Below, one piece after another: positions 43,830-55,302 of a DNA stretch of 64,000 bases. This stretch comes from Branchiostoma floridae (lineage: Eukaryota; Chordata; Leptocardii; Amphioxiformes; Branchiostomatidae), in NCBI RefSeq assembly GCF_000003815.2, contig NC_049992.1, forward strand, positions 17,390,134 through 17,454,133, in the 5' to 3' direction. Position 1 is the first letter of the stretch, and the number at the start of each line of letters is the position of its first letter. Below the pieces are notes generated by a model that saw only the letters and a list, made by a program, of their open reading frames with translations, was not told where the DNA came from and did not search any database. Both the position numbers and the translations under genes were made by a program.

Positions 43830-45780
43830 CTGTTGAAAAAAAAAAGTCAAATATTCAAAGAGCGGAATAATGGTCAGACGGTATTGATCAATATTATTTG
43901 AAAAAGTATGTATATGTAGAAAAGCTACGGGCAATATCTCGCTGTTACTTCAACCGCACTACTCAGAACACAGGACTTTGTACCTCAGCCCTAGCGCGCT
44001 GCCCCCAAACATAACCTGTTATTTTCTTCAGTTATGACAAACAAACAAACTTTTACCAACTGTTCAGATCAGTTTGGCTGTCTGAAGTGAAATTTCTCAA
44101 AAACACGCGTGTCCATAAAGCCGTTATTTTTGGATCTCAGCAGTACTCTTTTACCCACTCGGAGTAATACATGAATAAGACCGTGTGTGATTAGGATGCA
44201 ATGGGGCACGTTGTTGCTCGGTGAAATTGAGGCGGGGGTTGGGATGCGTTGGACCGTCGGCTGATACGGTGACCCAAGCCGCTGACCTTGGGTGATATTG
44301 ATCCCATCGCTGTCGAGAAGATTGCGAAACTATTTTGGTGATGGCCGGAACGTGTCTCACTTGGAATCTTAAAGTTTGGAGACACTCTGTTGCTTCCGTG
44401 CTCTCATCATCCTAGACGTTATGCTGTGCAGGAGGGGTTAGGTCCTTGAGGACGTCCATAAGCTGCCCTGAGACCGGAAAGTATCAGTGCAATATCTACT
44501 GGTGGGCGTTGTATCTTGCACTCGAGACGCTTCGGGAGTAACAAACTGTGCTATGGATACCTGATTTGAACCTTCTGGAATAAGTTGAATAGCAATTTTC
44601 AACAGAAAAAAGAACTTATTTAAATATTCGACTGATGAGCTCCAGTCTTTGTCAAAAAATGAACAATCCACTGCTTCTGTGACGTCACGTTACGTAGATA
44701 GCACACGTGACTCTGTGAGCAGTTGATCATAGGTTGCAGGAAATCTAAGCCGCCCACCGTCTCTGTTTAGGGATGGTTGTAGAGACCTGATGTAGATGGC
44801 TTGATGGCTTCAAGTTATTATCAAACCTTATACGTCATCATCAAATCTTACTTTCTTGCATTAATATTGTACCCAACTGGTAATAGTAAAAGGATATCGA
44901 TACAATCCGTCAAACCCTAGGCCGGCCTTCCTGAGTTGTTTTCTTTTCAATGAAACTGGCCACTGCAGCCCCCAAAAAGCCGCTAGGGGGCTCAAACCTA
45001 CATTATTTTGTAGGACACCAAAACATGTCCATGATATGAGAACTGGATGTTCCGCTGTAGTTCCTAAATTCATTTAGGGATGTCATTAATACCTACCCAC
45101 ACCCGAAATATATAGACAATCCATACAGATCTTCTTGAATAGAGTTGTGCTTTGCATCCACAAACATACAGATAAAGACAAACGCTGCCAAACATAACCT
45201 TCTTGGCGAGGGTAGAAATTGATGCTTTAAGCGACTGCGAACGAGAGCTGAATAATAATGATTAGCACATTGTTCGACCATATCAACACATATCATGGCA
45301 GCCATGAACAAAGCATACTAGTAAAAGCTTATGAAACGATCCATGATATGTTGTTCAAGAGAAGACCAGAGAGTGAGTACTTCAACTAATTTCTTCAGAA
45401 GACAAAAAAACATGTCTACATCTGATAGTGTTATACCTCGCGCCATAAAACATGAATACAGCTCATGCAGATTTGCGATTTATCGTAAATATGATGCTCA
45501 TAGAATAAAAATGATTATAGTTTCAAAATAGCCGTACATACCATTTATTAAGTATCATCATATAAGTACGAAAAATCAAATTTACCTACTATATTCTATT
45601 AATAAATCTTTATGGTAGTCCCCTAAGTTGTTCAACTAATTTACATTGGCGCCTTTAATTGCTAAGCCATTACATCAGGAAATGAAGAGGGTTACTTAAC
45701 ATGAATTGAATCATATATTTATAATTTTATAACGTAAAGAAGTTACAGGAGAAAACAGCTCAAAACAATAACAACTAACA
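43830..45780. other. No gene recognised
   Basis: About 2 kb of intron 1. Short open frames on the minus strand at 44150-44390 and 44438-44671 show no domain. Nothing is supported. Confidence 0.4.
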
Positions 45781-45804
45781 ATCATGAAGCAATGTCATCC
45801 AGAG

Positions 45805-46020
45805 GTCAGGGTCAGAGGTCAAGTTCAAGTTTCTTATTTGGAGGCTTATTAGGTGCCTGTTTTAGCACAGTGTGCTGCTACTGCCCTATCTGCAAATGTT
45901 GCTGTGTTCTATTAGATTTGTCAGCACTTTATTTCCAGTGCTGAAAAAGTTTCAGCTCTGGAAATCGAGTGCTGACAAATATTCCGCACTGGACGCAGAG
46001 TGCTGAAGCCGCCGACTTTA
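45805..46020. repeat. AGGTCA cluster followed by GTGCTGA repeats
   Basis: AGAGGTCAGGGTCAGAGGTCA near 45809 contains three half-site-like hexamers. GTGCTGACAA, AGTGCTGAAAAAG and GAGTGCTGAAGCC repeats follow, with inverted TTGTCAGCAC near 45918. The sequence suggests a diverged foldback; identity unknown. Confidence 0.35.
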
Positions 46021-46029
46021 AAGTAGCTC

Positions 46030-47274
46030 GACACGGCTCCAGGCCGTATGAGCTGCAGTTACTTACAATCATCATCCATTAACATACTACCGCCACATGT
46101 ATGTTGGGAAGCGAGAAGTCTGCCCGACGTAATCGCAAATCTCTCTCCTCCGTCACAACACTTACTGCCCCCCTCCCAACAACATTTTTCATCCAAAATT
46201 TGCTCAAAAATAATAATTCAAAGACTCATAACTCTTCATAGGATCAAGATATTGAAACGGAATTAAGTTTTCTGTAATTCTTGGTTCATTTTGTATCAGT
46301 CCAACAAGTTTCATTTGAAAATATTATTGTTTAATTGATTTACACACCCATTTGTATAATTATATCAAAGGGCGTGGTCCAAATCGGGGTCAAAAGGTCA
46401 AGGGCAGATAGCCGGGTCAAAGCTACCACTCTGCGACGGCTATCATATCAAAATATATCCCTGACATACCCTTCTACTTAAAAATCATAATCATAAGGAC
46501 AATTTGCCACCTCAGGTGGTACTGATATGTAAAATTTTGGGGTCTGGCCCATGGACCGTAGAGGGGGCTAGGTCGCAGCGAGTTCGCTGCCCTTGTGGAA
46601 TGAGGGTGTAAGTGTGTCCGTTTCTGTTCCCTTTATCGATCCAAAACATTGTGATGGATGCAGACTAGCAGCTTTATGTGTAAACGGCTTTCAACTGCAG
46701 CCAATAAGCCGCCCTACTTATCATCTACGTACCCTCCATGCTACCATTAGCGGTGATATGATGGTCCTCGCGACCAGAGCTTTGAAGAAAGAGGCTTTTA
46801 GAACGTGTGTCGTGATTCGTTATGAAATTATGGGACGGACATTTTCGTAATAGTTTGACAAGCTGCAAGCGTGCTTAAAATTTTCAGTTTTCAATTTGAA
46901 AAAAAAAAACGTAAGGAAAATTGAAATTCTGCGCTTACATTTGCGAAGAATGATTTCAAGACTATGAACAAGATTACATTATCTAAGGACTACCTTACCG
47001 GTGGGGTTACCTTTCAAGAAAAAGTGAATTGAAAATGCATTTCACTCACGAGCCTACATCAGGGAAATGCAAGTAATGCTGCTTTTGGATTTACGATTAT
47101 TGCCGTTGAATGGGGTTAAATTTATAACGCGCCGTGCAAATACTGCCCCTATTCTACAAGAAGTACATATATGTATACGAGAGCGTTACATTTAACATGT
47201 CTATGGATGAATGATGAAAAGTAGCATTTGTTATCGACGAAAAACGCATTTTGTAGAAAGTTTCTTCAGGACAA
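46030..47274. other. No gene recognised
   Basis: No supported coding sequence. Unremarkable intronic DNA up to the gap. Confidence 0.4.
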
Positions 47275-47374
47275 NNNNNNNNNNNNNNNNNNNNNNNNNN
47301 NNNNNNNNNNNNNNNNNNNNNNNNNNNNNNNNNNNNNNNNNNNNNNNNNNNNNNNNNNNNNNNNNNNNNNNNNN
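47275..47374. other. Assembly gap (100 n)
   Basis: A round 100-n run. A foldback fragment related to 28765-29301 abuts its right edge (47375-47440), which may explain the assembly break. Confidence 1.
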
Positions 47375-47456
47375 AGCAGTAGGTTTTATGAATGATATCT
47401 TCCGCAGACTCCAGAACGCAAGGGAGCGAAAGAACATGAAAAGTAAGAGCACGAAG

Positions 47457-47815
47457 TAGTGGTGCGTACCTAAACTCATATTCAGGTTCAGGTCCGGATT
47501 CAGGTCCAGCAGTTCAGGTCCGGACTTTAAGTCCGGACCTGAAACCGTTATTGCATATTATGTGCACTAGAAAATTGCATGTTAGCATGAATTGAAATGC
47601 AATGTGAAAGATACATGCAAATTATATACAACCAGTGTAAACATGAAAAGTTTTTTGTCCAATTTTCTCCAGTGCAAATTTCACTGTCTATTCGAAGGTT
47701 TTAAATGGTTTAGAACAAAAAAGGGAATATAAGTGACAGATTGCTTTTTGCAAGTCCGGACTTGGCTCCGGACGTTTGATTTTTTTTGTTTTGGACTTGG
47801 ACCTAAAAATCTTTA
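47457..47815. mobile_element. hAT-like MITE, second copy, inverted and truncated
   Basis: Starts TAGTGGTGCGTACCTAAA, as the inverted right end of 29668-30076, and carries the same GGTCCGGA blocks in reverse order. It stops near 47810 (GGACTTGGACCTAAAAATC), about 45 bases short of the other TIR. Confidence 0.7.
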
Positions 47816-48077
47816 AAATTCTGTATGCTAGATAGAAGTGCACAGCGTGACACAAACCTGGCAACTACACCCGTGAAACACCGAGATATGTGTATTCCAT
47901 GCCCTTCCGCACAATATTTCATTCTGTGTATTGATCTAGCTTTGGTTATGATGCACAGTGTCAAGACCAAATATCGGCATGTCACAACATTTGAAAATAA
48001 ATTGTTATCCTTCACACGGCACTCCCTTTCCTCGATAATGGCTCGAGCAGGTGTCCGTTAAATAGGCGTGGAAGGAA

Positions 48078-48289
48078 TACTGTAAATGCATTTAAGTTCG
48101 CGGGGATTTAATTTCGCGGTAGCGGTAAAAAGGACTTTTCGCGATGGTTTTGATTTCACGGTAGCACCAAGCACCGGAGTATCTTAATGCCCTGGAAAAA
48201 TGTTCAGGGTGGTTTTAAATTCGCAGTGAAATGGCCGACGCGAAAAGCGCGAACATAAATCCACCGCGAACATTTCTGCATTTACAGTA
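48078..48289. mobile_element. TIR MITE rich in TTCGCGG, copy 2
   Basis: Ends TACTGTAAATGCATTTAAG and TTCTGCATTTACAGTA, with TA at both edges. The interior is similar to 41583-41793 over its length. Non-coding. Confidence 0.8.
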
Positions 48290-50124
48290 CGCTGTGAGAC
48301 CCCGAGACAAGTACGTTTTTTCAAGATTAGGAAACCTTGGCACACGTCTATGTTTAGTATTCCTTCAACACTACACCGATCCCCCCTATGACATATTTTA
48401 GTCTGCCAAAGTCGAAGTCTGCCACAGAAGAATATGGAAACCGTTATTTTCAATTTTATATTTTGGCACATTGCCCGTGCTATCACGCTAACGTTGAGGG
48501 TGCCCTCTATTGATTATTTCCAAGAAGGACTAGCCGTAATCTGGCCGATTTATTGTTAATCATGAACCTATTTTTGTCCTGGCACTTACTCTAGAGAAGC
48601 TTCGTTGCAAAAGTGCGTAGCAAAGTCCTAATATTACTGGCATTGTTTCAGCATATCCAGAAGTATCATATTACTCTTTTACACCTGGTCTCTATCGGCT
48701 AAAATATGAGGGGTGGGTGAGCAATAAGTTCTGTACCTTAGTCAGGAAAATGGTGCACAACTAAATTTTTGAGGTGAAATCAAAACCCTTTTCAAGCATT
48801 TATGAAAATTCAAATAATTTCGATTTCGACTTTAAAGGCCGGCGGCATCTATTAACGTTAGGGAGAGAGGGAATAACTAGCTCTGCCGAAAGTAAGATGC
48901 CCACACCTTTTTATTCTAAATTTTAGTTGAAATACGAAGGGAATCCTCATAAAACATCTTGAAAATATCTTCTTACATCTTATAGCATGAGGAACTCGAT
49001 CTACACAGCTTTGACCACAGCTCGCCCATACTCTATTCTCAAAAGGACGTCGATTGAAAAGTAATGACCACTTCGATTTGATATTACGCGGAGATCGATA
49101 AAGACTTCATACTTTAGAACCATGCCCCGAAATTTAGTTCTGCACCTAATTCCTTGATGAGGCCCAGAATATATTGATCGTCCTCTCCTATCATGGCTTA
49201 CTACGCATTGAAATTATCCACACTCCATAATTCATCTGCTGCCCACTCTAGCAAATGGCCTGTTCCAGTTTTATTACCTAGTAATGGCCAAAAGCATCTG
49301 CTTGACCTTTGTTACAGCCTTAGTTATTGTACTCATATTGTATCTGGACTGCCATTAGCGTTTTATGACAGACTGGGGGACTTTTATTGCCCCTCTTCCT
49401 TATCTAGTTTGGTGTACTTAAACTGGTCTGCATGCATGGGAGTCCTTACTAAATGTAATCGGTGCCTCCTGTCTGAAAGGGCTCTAGTAATGGATACTAA
49501 AGTTACGAAAGACAGAATGGTATTGAAAATATTGCATGAGTATTATTGTATGGTCACGAGGCTGAATATAGCCCCCGGCATTGTCAATCTAATTAGCTAA
49601 GCAAAACATGACATAACGTTACGTGTGTATATATGAAAACAGATATCTTTTTATCAAGCTGCCTAGAAATGAATTTTATTGCAATGTTGATGTTCACCTT
49701 GCAGTGTCTATGTCAGCAAATATTCTTTCTGTGGTATATGTGTAAAGTGAGCAGTTGCTAGCACTTCCACTTTACGAGATTCTCTGTACACAAGGTTGTC
49801 ATCTTATACACAAGGGTTTATCTCGATGGACCTGAAGTGCAAATTCAAATACATCATGACATGTGACAATCCCTGCATGACAGATATAGGAAAATTTATC
49901 AAAGAAGGTTTAGACATTAGGAATTCCTCCAATGATTGTAAAAGCCTCCAATAACTGTAAGAAATTTATCCCATACTACAACTTGTGTATTAGTTAGATA
50001 AGCGTTAAGTTATAGAATTGTAGCTATGTAGATGCCATACTTTGTACCCCGTACAATTGTTGTGCAATAAAACTATATGTAAAACCATATGTATTCTTGA
50101 GGCACCTTCTAGATCATGGTACCC
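48290..50124. other. No gene recognised; possible LINE-like 3' end at about 50090
   Basis: A 135-codon frame at 49193-49600 has no motif I recognise. The stretch 50035-50095 (TTTGTACCCCGTACAATTG, then TGTGCAATAAAAC) resembles a LINE 3' end, so the frame may be part of a decayed element. Evidence is weak. Confidence 0.3.
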
Positions 50125-50275
50125 CCTTCTTACCTCCATTTTGAAAGGCAGATGCAACCCCAACCGAGATGCACATCCCAGTATTTGAACAGTGTCTTCG
50201 AGTTAGCAATCAATTCGAGTTCAACTTCGAGGCTGCTACCAGTTGAGCTACAGGACATCCCTACTTTGTTGTAAT
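50125..50275 (-). mobile_element. tRNA-derived SINE, family S2
   Basis: The minus-strand head GGATGTCCTGTAGCTCAACT and TGGTAGCAGCC sit at 50272-50235. The body CTCGGTTGGGGTTGCATCTG runs to about 50130. The B box is weak. Confidence 0.55.
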
Positions 50276-50389
50276 GGTAGCTCCCCAAACGTAGAGATAA
50301 GCAAACACATGACGAAATTCGATTTTGAGAATACGGTAAGAGATCAAGATGAACTTGATGGATAAGGTCCTGATACTGAGCGTCCAAGA

Positions 50390-51639
50390 CGGATATCAGA
50401 GTTTAGATTTGACTCTAATGACCTCTCAATACGTTTGATCTATGATCTACTGCCCTTCTCAGGATCGGTGACAGCATAAGCTTGTATCTCACTGGCCATG
50501 GGCTATGGCCCTTGGTGACAATTTATTACGGTAACTTTTTTCAACTTTTTGGGGCAGCTCTCCCTTGTCAAAGACGTGCGATACACGGGTAAATAAATCC
50601 ATATGACTTTTAAAAAATGGTATCACCCTGAATGTCACATCCCAAGTTTCGGCCTCAAAGTAGCTGCTAGATATGTAAAAATTGCACTAAATCACCTCAC
50701 CTCACTAAATAACCAAAAATTTACAATTGCTGATTGGATTCATAGAAAAAAATCGCAGTGATCGCGGCTTTTGCAAGAATGCGACATTTTCCCAATTGCA
50801 GTTATGCCAATTGCAAGTTCTTAACATATGTCACTATTCCAGATGGAAAACTTGCGTCTCTTAGCGTATGTTCTTCGCAAACCGGTACCAACAAGCGTAG
50901 CCCAGTGAGATTACCGGCCTCACGTGGCTGCATGCTTGCAACACTTGTTTTATCTGGCTAAGACCGGTACTAACCGGTCCATCGACTGTCATTTAATTTT
51001 CCTCGATACGGCGCCATGCTCAGGGATCGGTCATAAAGAGTATGTCACGAACGAATAGGATAACAGGCACGATCCCCGGCCAAGTTTTACAGCTTTTAGT
51101 CCAAGGTAATAAATTCTCATCGTTTGATATCAAATCAAACAAACGTTGGTGGTAGTAAAACGCTTTAGTGCCATCATGCTATTATAGCCGCCGGCGTTTG
51201 TGTAATGATGTTTCTACGACTTGCTCCTTTTGCAACCTTACGGTCAAAATCTTATGGAAGTGATAAAACAGATTTTTAACCACCATATAAGCCAAGAACC
51301 AGGCATGTTTTGTTCTTGAATTGAAAATCATAGTCAAAGAATGGACGTATATCTATCATTCTTAGGATGAAGACGACTTTCTAAATTCCTGTGATCGTCT
51401 CGTCTAAGGTCTGAAGACACTGGTCGTGGCTAAGATGATCTAATGAGAAAAACAATAAGGAAAAGTTGCCAGTTACTTTTTGATTTTTATTCTTTATTTT
51501 CATTGTTCCTGTTCACTTTGTAGTACCCAATGCTATCAGTCGGTAGGTTTTCCGTAACGGTTGTTGTTTAGATAGCAGGGAAATATTTCCATCTAGCCTT
51601 TCCCATTTAACATGCCTGAGGCACAATCCCAATTTTATG
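50390..51639. other. No gene recognised
   Basis: The 3' part of intron 1, no supported feature. Confidence 0.4.
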
Positions 51640-51783
51640 TCCCTTCCGAAAGACGACCGTAGCCCCAACCAAGATGCTCTTTACAGGATTTAAACCGGGT
51701 CTCTAAGTTCCCCACAAATGGGAGTCAAGAAGCTCAACTGTGACGCTGATACCAATTGAGCCATACACAGGGACATCCCAAAT
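51640..51783 (-). mobile_element. tRNA-derived SINE, family S2 (best head)
   Basis: The minus strand starts GGGATGTCCCTGTGTATGGC near 51781, with A-box-like TGGCTCAATTGGTATC and B box GGTTTAAATCC. The body CATCTTGGTTGGGGCTACGG and TTTCGGAAGGGACAT follows. It ends only about 60 bases before receptor exon 2. Confidence 0.65.
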
Positions 51784-51847
51784 TATTGGCACTACCCTAC
51801 TATGTATTGCTTATATGGCTATACTTACGTAACATTCTTATTTTCAG

Positions 51848-51934
51848 ATCAGCTACTGGTCCACCAGCCCTGAGCTGAGCATTAAGAAACGGTTCCCCTA
51901 CTTTTCAAGGACTGTGCCATCCGACGAATTTCAG
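51848..51934 (+). CDS. mGluR-like class C GPCR, coding exon 2 (residues 187-215)
   Basis: Bounded by TTTTCAG and CAG|GTGAGA, phase 0 at both ends, 29 codons. It encodes ISYWSTSPELSIKKRFPYFS then RTVPSDEFQ, which continues exon 1 (LFTLPQ) exactly as in mGluRs (LPQ-ISYxSTxPELS). Thr192 aligns with mGlu1 Thr188 and Asp212 with Asp208, both contacts to the ligand alpha-amino and alpha-carboxyl groups. Confidence 0.92.
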
Positions 51935-52084
51935 GTGAGAAAGAAATTCAACCCGTACACAAATAGAAGTACCCTAGATTTATGAAATTATGATCAAATT
52001 AGAAATCTAGATGTTGTTCTTGGATTCGTTCGAATGATTCAGATTGTTACACGCTACAACAACAAAAGTTTTGTTCAGACTTTT

Positions 52085-52180
52085 AAACGACATCCGCCAT
52101 TTTCATCAGCTCAGAAAGTGTTGTCTCGTGACCTGAAGGTCAAAGGTCACTCAGGTCACTTGACACGAGAACGTTGTAGG
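52085..52180. repeat. Repeat carrying AGGTCA half-sites (copy 2 of 2)
   Basis: GTGACCTGAAGGTCAAAGGTCA, then CAGGTCACTTGACACGAG. The layout is the same as at 20520-20625, including the CATC-GCTC stretch upstream. Confidence 0.5.
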
Positions 52181-52195
52181 TGAGAGGAGAAATCG

Positions 52196-52305
52196 GTCAG
52201 ACGGGAGCCATTCCTCCTCTTCCTCCTCCTCCTCCACCTCCCATTGGCTCCCGTCTGTTCACGGCACACGGGAGCCAATCCTCCTCCTCCTCCTCGCAAA
52301 AATGG
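52196..52305. repeat. CCT-rich foldback with GGGAGCCAAT units, left member
   Basis: The stem AGACGGGAGCCA pairs with TGGCTCCCGTCT around a CCTCCT loop, then ACGGGAGCCAAT with more CCT follows. A reverse-complement relative lies at 54270-54365, 2 kb away in the same intron. Confidence 0.6.
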
Positions 52306-52744
52306 ACGATCGCATTGCATCGGCCGGGGTGATAAGGTTGATTAAAACTGCTAATTATGCAAAAATGTAAACATGTGGCACTCTGAGATACATTAGTAGC
52401 AGTGCTTTTTAGCATAGCAGCGCGTTTTGACACGTTGTATATATTTTTGTGTTGTTTTGTCAGGGAACTTCTTAGTTTATCGTTCGGTTATGGTTGCTCT
52501 GTCTGCAAAACAAGCTTTCTGATGAGGCACATTACAACTTCACCCAGTGTTTCTGAATCCGACTTCTATCAAAATGGATCGGGTAGCTGGTTGCTGGGAT
52601 GTTTTTTCGTTTAAATTATGGTCCAGGTAAGAAACGTTTAGCTTACAAGTGGATGTCGTGTGACACTTCTGTATCTAGGGTATAAAACCATGGAATGTTA
52701 TGTAGAAATTAAGAGGGGCGAGTAAGAACAGAAAGAAACAAACA

Positions 52745-52830
52745 TGCCGATACCCGGGATCGAACCCGGGTCGGCAGATTACAAATCCAACGTGAAAACC
52801 ACAACACCATAAGCTCTAGAGCCACTGGCG
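52745..52830 (-). other. tRNA-like sequence (probably a SINE head or pseudo-tRNA)
   Basis: On the minus strand a perfect T-arm (ACCCGGGTTCGATCCCGGGT) is preceded by an anticodon-loop-like TTTGTAA (TGT, Thr-like) and followed by ATCGGCA. No 5' acceptor strand (TGCCGAT) is present in the right place, and the D-arm is poor, so I do not call a functional tRNA gene. Confidence 0.5.
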
Positions 52831-52977
52831 TGGTCAGTCTGGCAGCTCTTAAACCCCACAGTTACAGTTATTTCAATAATGTTGCTCCAAATAAGACACA
52901 ATATAAGTGTATGTAGTGTGTTTAAATATTACCTCTATTAAGAAACACCTTACACGTAGGTGTGTTTTCTTTGAGAA

Positions 52978-53512
52978 GGGCCAGGTGAGACATTCTAAAG
53001 GTGAAATTGGTGTGTGTTTCTTTGCCTAGGGCCCAGGTGGGACATTGTGCAGGTGAGATAGTTCTGTTTACTTTGACTAGGGGTCAGGTGAGACATTGTA
53101 CAAGTGACATAGGTTTGTTTACTTTCAATAGGGATCAGGTGGGATATTGTACAGGTGAGATAGGTGTGTTTACTTTGAATAGGGGCCAGGTGGGACATTG
53201 TACAGGTGAGATAGGTGTGTTTGCTTTACCCAGGGGCCAGGTGAGACATTGTACAGGTGGAAAGGTGTGTTTAGATAGCCTAGGGGCCAGGTGAGACATT
53301 GTACAGGTGAGATAGGTGTGTTTACTGTGCCTAGGGGCCAGGTGGGACATTGTACAGGTGAGATAGGTGTGTTTACTTTGCCTAGGGACCAGGTGGGACA
53401 TTGTACAGGTGAGATAGGTGTGTTTACTTTGCACAGTAAACACACCTATCTTACCTGTACAATGTCTCACCTGGCCCCTAGGCTATGTAAACACACTTAT
53501 CCACCTGTACCT
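52978..53512. repeat. 51-bp minisatellite that reverses orientation at its end
   Basis: About nine direct units of 51 bases run from 52978 to 53430 (starts of GACATT at 53041, 53092, 53143, 53194, 53245, 53295, 53346, 53397). Each has two CAGGTG boxes. At about 53430 the sequence turns round and 1-1.5 units follow inverted (GTAAACACACCTATC to 53512). Because 51 is a multiple of 3, frames stay open on both strands; these are not genes. Confidence 0.9.
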
Positions 53513-53879
53513 GTCGTGTCAGGGCAGACGGTGCTTGAAGTGAATGACCGCGCTTCGACCCCTGGTGAAGACCCGTCCCACGGGATGTCGTAAATTTTCC
53601 CGTGGAGGAGAAAAACCGTCTGAGGGATTTCAGTTTACCCAAAGAGGTTCTTTGTTTACCAGCACAGCGGTCCGTCTGAATTTATGATGTCCCACCGATG
53701 GACAAGAATGGATATATTTGTCGAACCGTCAAAATTTCAAGTTATAATGTATAAAAAACATTTAAAAGAAAGTCTCTTTATTTATTTATCTATTTATTCA
53801 TTTCAATACAGGTGGGTAGCCTCTTACAACTCTTCTAATCTATCTGTGGATATTACATAACTTAAATCATTGGAAAAGG

Positions 53880-54120
53880 TTACAGTAAGTCTTTATATTG
53901 AATGAATGAAGACATTTATATTGAACAAACTATTGATAGGTCAATATAACATAGATATTGATAAACACAGAGATACCAGGTTACTTTTCATTCACAACCT
54001 GCTTCCCAGCAAAATAAAAGGCAGATACACATCACCGGACAAAATTCTAAGTAAGGAGGAGGCGGATACCTCACATTATTGGCCGCTATTCCACGTGCTA
54101 AAATTACGCAAGTAGTCAAT
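53880..54120. repeat. Possible LINE 3' tail, inverted
   Basis: TTGAATGAATGAAGACATTT at 53898 is the reverse complement of the local LINE tail consensus (GGTCTTCATTCATTC). No coding part could be read upstream on the minus strand. Confidence 0.3.
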
Positions 54121-54269
54121 GTGCATTGTGTTAATTAACTAGTCCCTTACGATCAAGATCATGTGGGGAGTATAACGTCAACGCTCAGAGGAGCTTTCTT
54201 GTTTCTTGGCAAAGGAAGTAAATTAAGAAGAAATACATTGAATCAGGGTAGCGAAAGAGTTGTTTTGTT

Positions 54270-54365
54270 GCGAGGAGGAGGAGGAGGATTGGCTCCCGTG
54301 TGACCAGAACAGCCGGGAGCCAATGGGAGGAGGAGGAGCGAGGAGGAGTGGCTCCCGTGTGCAAA
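54270..54365. repeat. GGA-rich foldback with ATTGGCTCCCG units, right member
   Basis: GAGGAGGATTGGCTCCCGTG and CGGGAGCCAATGGGAGG form the inverted counterpart of 52196-52305. CCAAT/ATTGG boxes recur in each unit. Confidence 0.6.
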
Positions 54366-54639
54366 AATCGTGAGAGGAGTGTGGTGCGTCATTTGGTACT
54401 TTGATACGTCGTTCATATACGCGTGCAAGACACACGTCACATGCTTTGATTTGTGAGTATTTCGTCATCTAATGCATCTCACGAAAATGGTTTATTTCTC
54501 TGGTAAGCAAAGCAACAACGCCATGCCACTTGAGAAAACCTAATGGCTCTATTATTTCACAATACGAGCCACTCCTATGTACTAGTAGCCCTAGTGAAAG
54601 CATCGCCTAATGGAATAGCATGTACACTTTGATGGGTAG

Positions 54640-54762
54640 GTTTTTTTTTACAATTCTATGGTCCTGGAACCCACTGAAAATCAGTGCTACGACACTGAAA
54701 TGGGCCATCCTGGTTAAATAAACAGACAAGAAACAAATGGTCAACAAACAAACAAACAAAAA
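54640..54762 (+). pseudogene. 3' end of a CR1/L2-like LINE
   Basis: Reads CTACGACACTGAAATGGGCC, then ATCCTGGTTAAATAAACAG and (CAAA)n. The (CAAA) tail type matches the LINE at 4602. No ORF remains. Confidence 0.4.
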
Positions 54763-55000
54763 ATCTGACAGTGTAAACAAGACTTCACATGTCTACGAAA
54801 TATTTATCAATTCATTCGGTGAATTTCCTTCATTATTTTTGTGAATTTGAGGCTAAGCCAACCTTTCCATCCTGTCAATCTTCAGTTACACCGTCATCTG
54901 CTTTCAATTACATCCTGTCCCTCACTGCACAATATCCAAATAAATTTCAAAACGTACAAAAGTAAACACATAGACGAAAACAATACGTCCGTTTTCGGTA

Positions 55001-55302
55001 ATGATAACCTTAATACTAAATATTGATATTGAAATTATTAGAAATACGCTTTTTAGAAATATAGAAAGTAGAATCCGTCACTTTAGACATATGAGTAGCA
55101 CCGACAGATTCATATCTTTCATGCGTTTAGACAAACCGACTATTGCGAAACCCAAACAGTCCTACATTTTCACTATTACCAACAAACGAGAAGAAGCCGA
55201 ACTTCTGTGTTAGCCTTAATCACGATCTGTGATTTGTTTTTTTGTGTGACCTGTGCTCGGTTGGGCAAAATGTAAAAGGAAGGCCTTCATTCATTCCTTT
55301 GT
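55001..55302 (+). pseudogene. LINE ORF2 C-terminal fragment with tail
   Basis: Encodes RNIESRIRHFRHMSS, FMRLDKPTIAKPKQSYIF, then TITNKREEAELLC and a stop at 55213. The 3' tail is GTGACCTG...GCCTTCATTCATTCC. Same family as 43040-43390. Confidence 0.7.

Noticed and set aside
48715-49190. Possible mariner-like MITE starting GAGGGGTGGGTGAGCAATAAG
   Set aside because: The left end resembles mariner tips, but no convincing inverted partner or TA-flanked right end was found.
49193-49600. 135-codon plus-strand frame
   Set aside because: No recognisable domain, no neighbouring exon signals I trust. Could be decayed LINE sequence.
52745-52830. tRNA-Thr gene on the minus strand
   Set aside because: The T-arm is perfect but the 5' acceptor strand and D-arm are missing.
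53001-53593. Open frames of about 100 codons on both strands with repeated GQVxHCTGEIGVFT-like units
   Set aside because: The 51-bp minisatellite period is a multiple of three, so frames stay open by repetition. No start context, splice support or domain.
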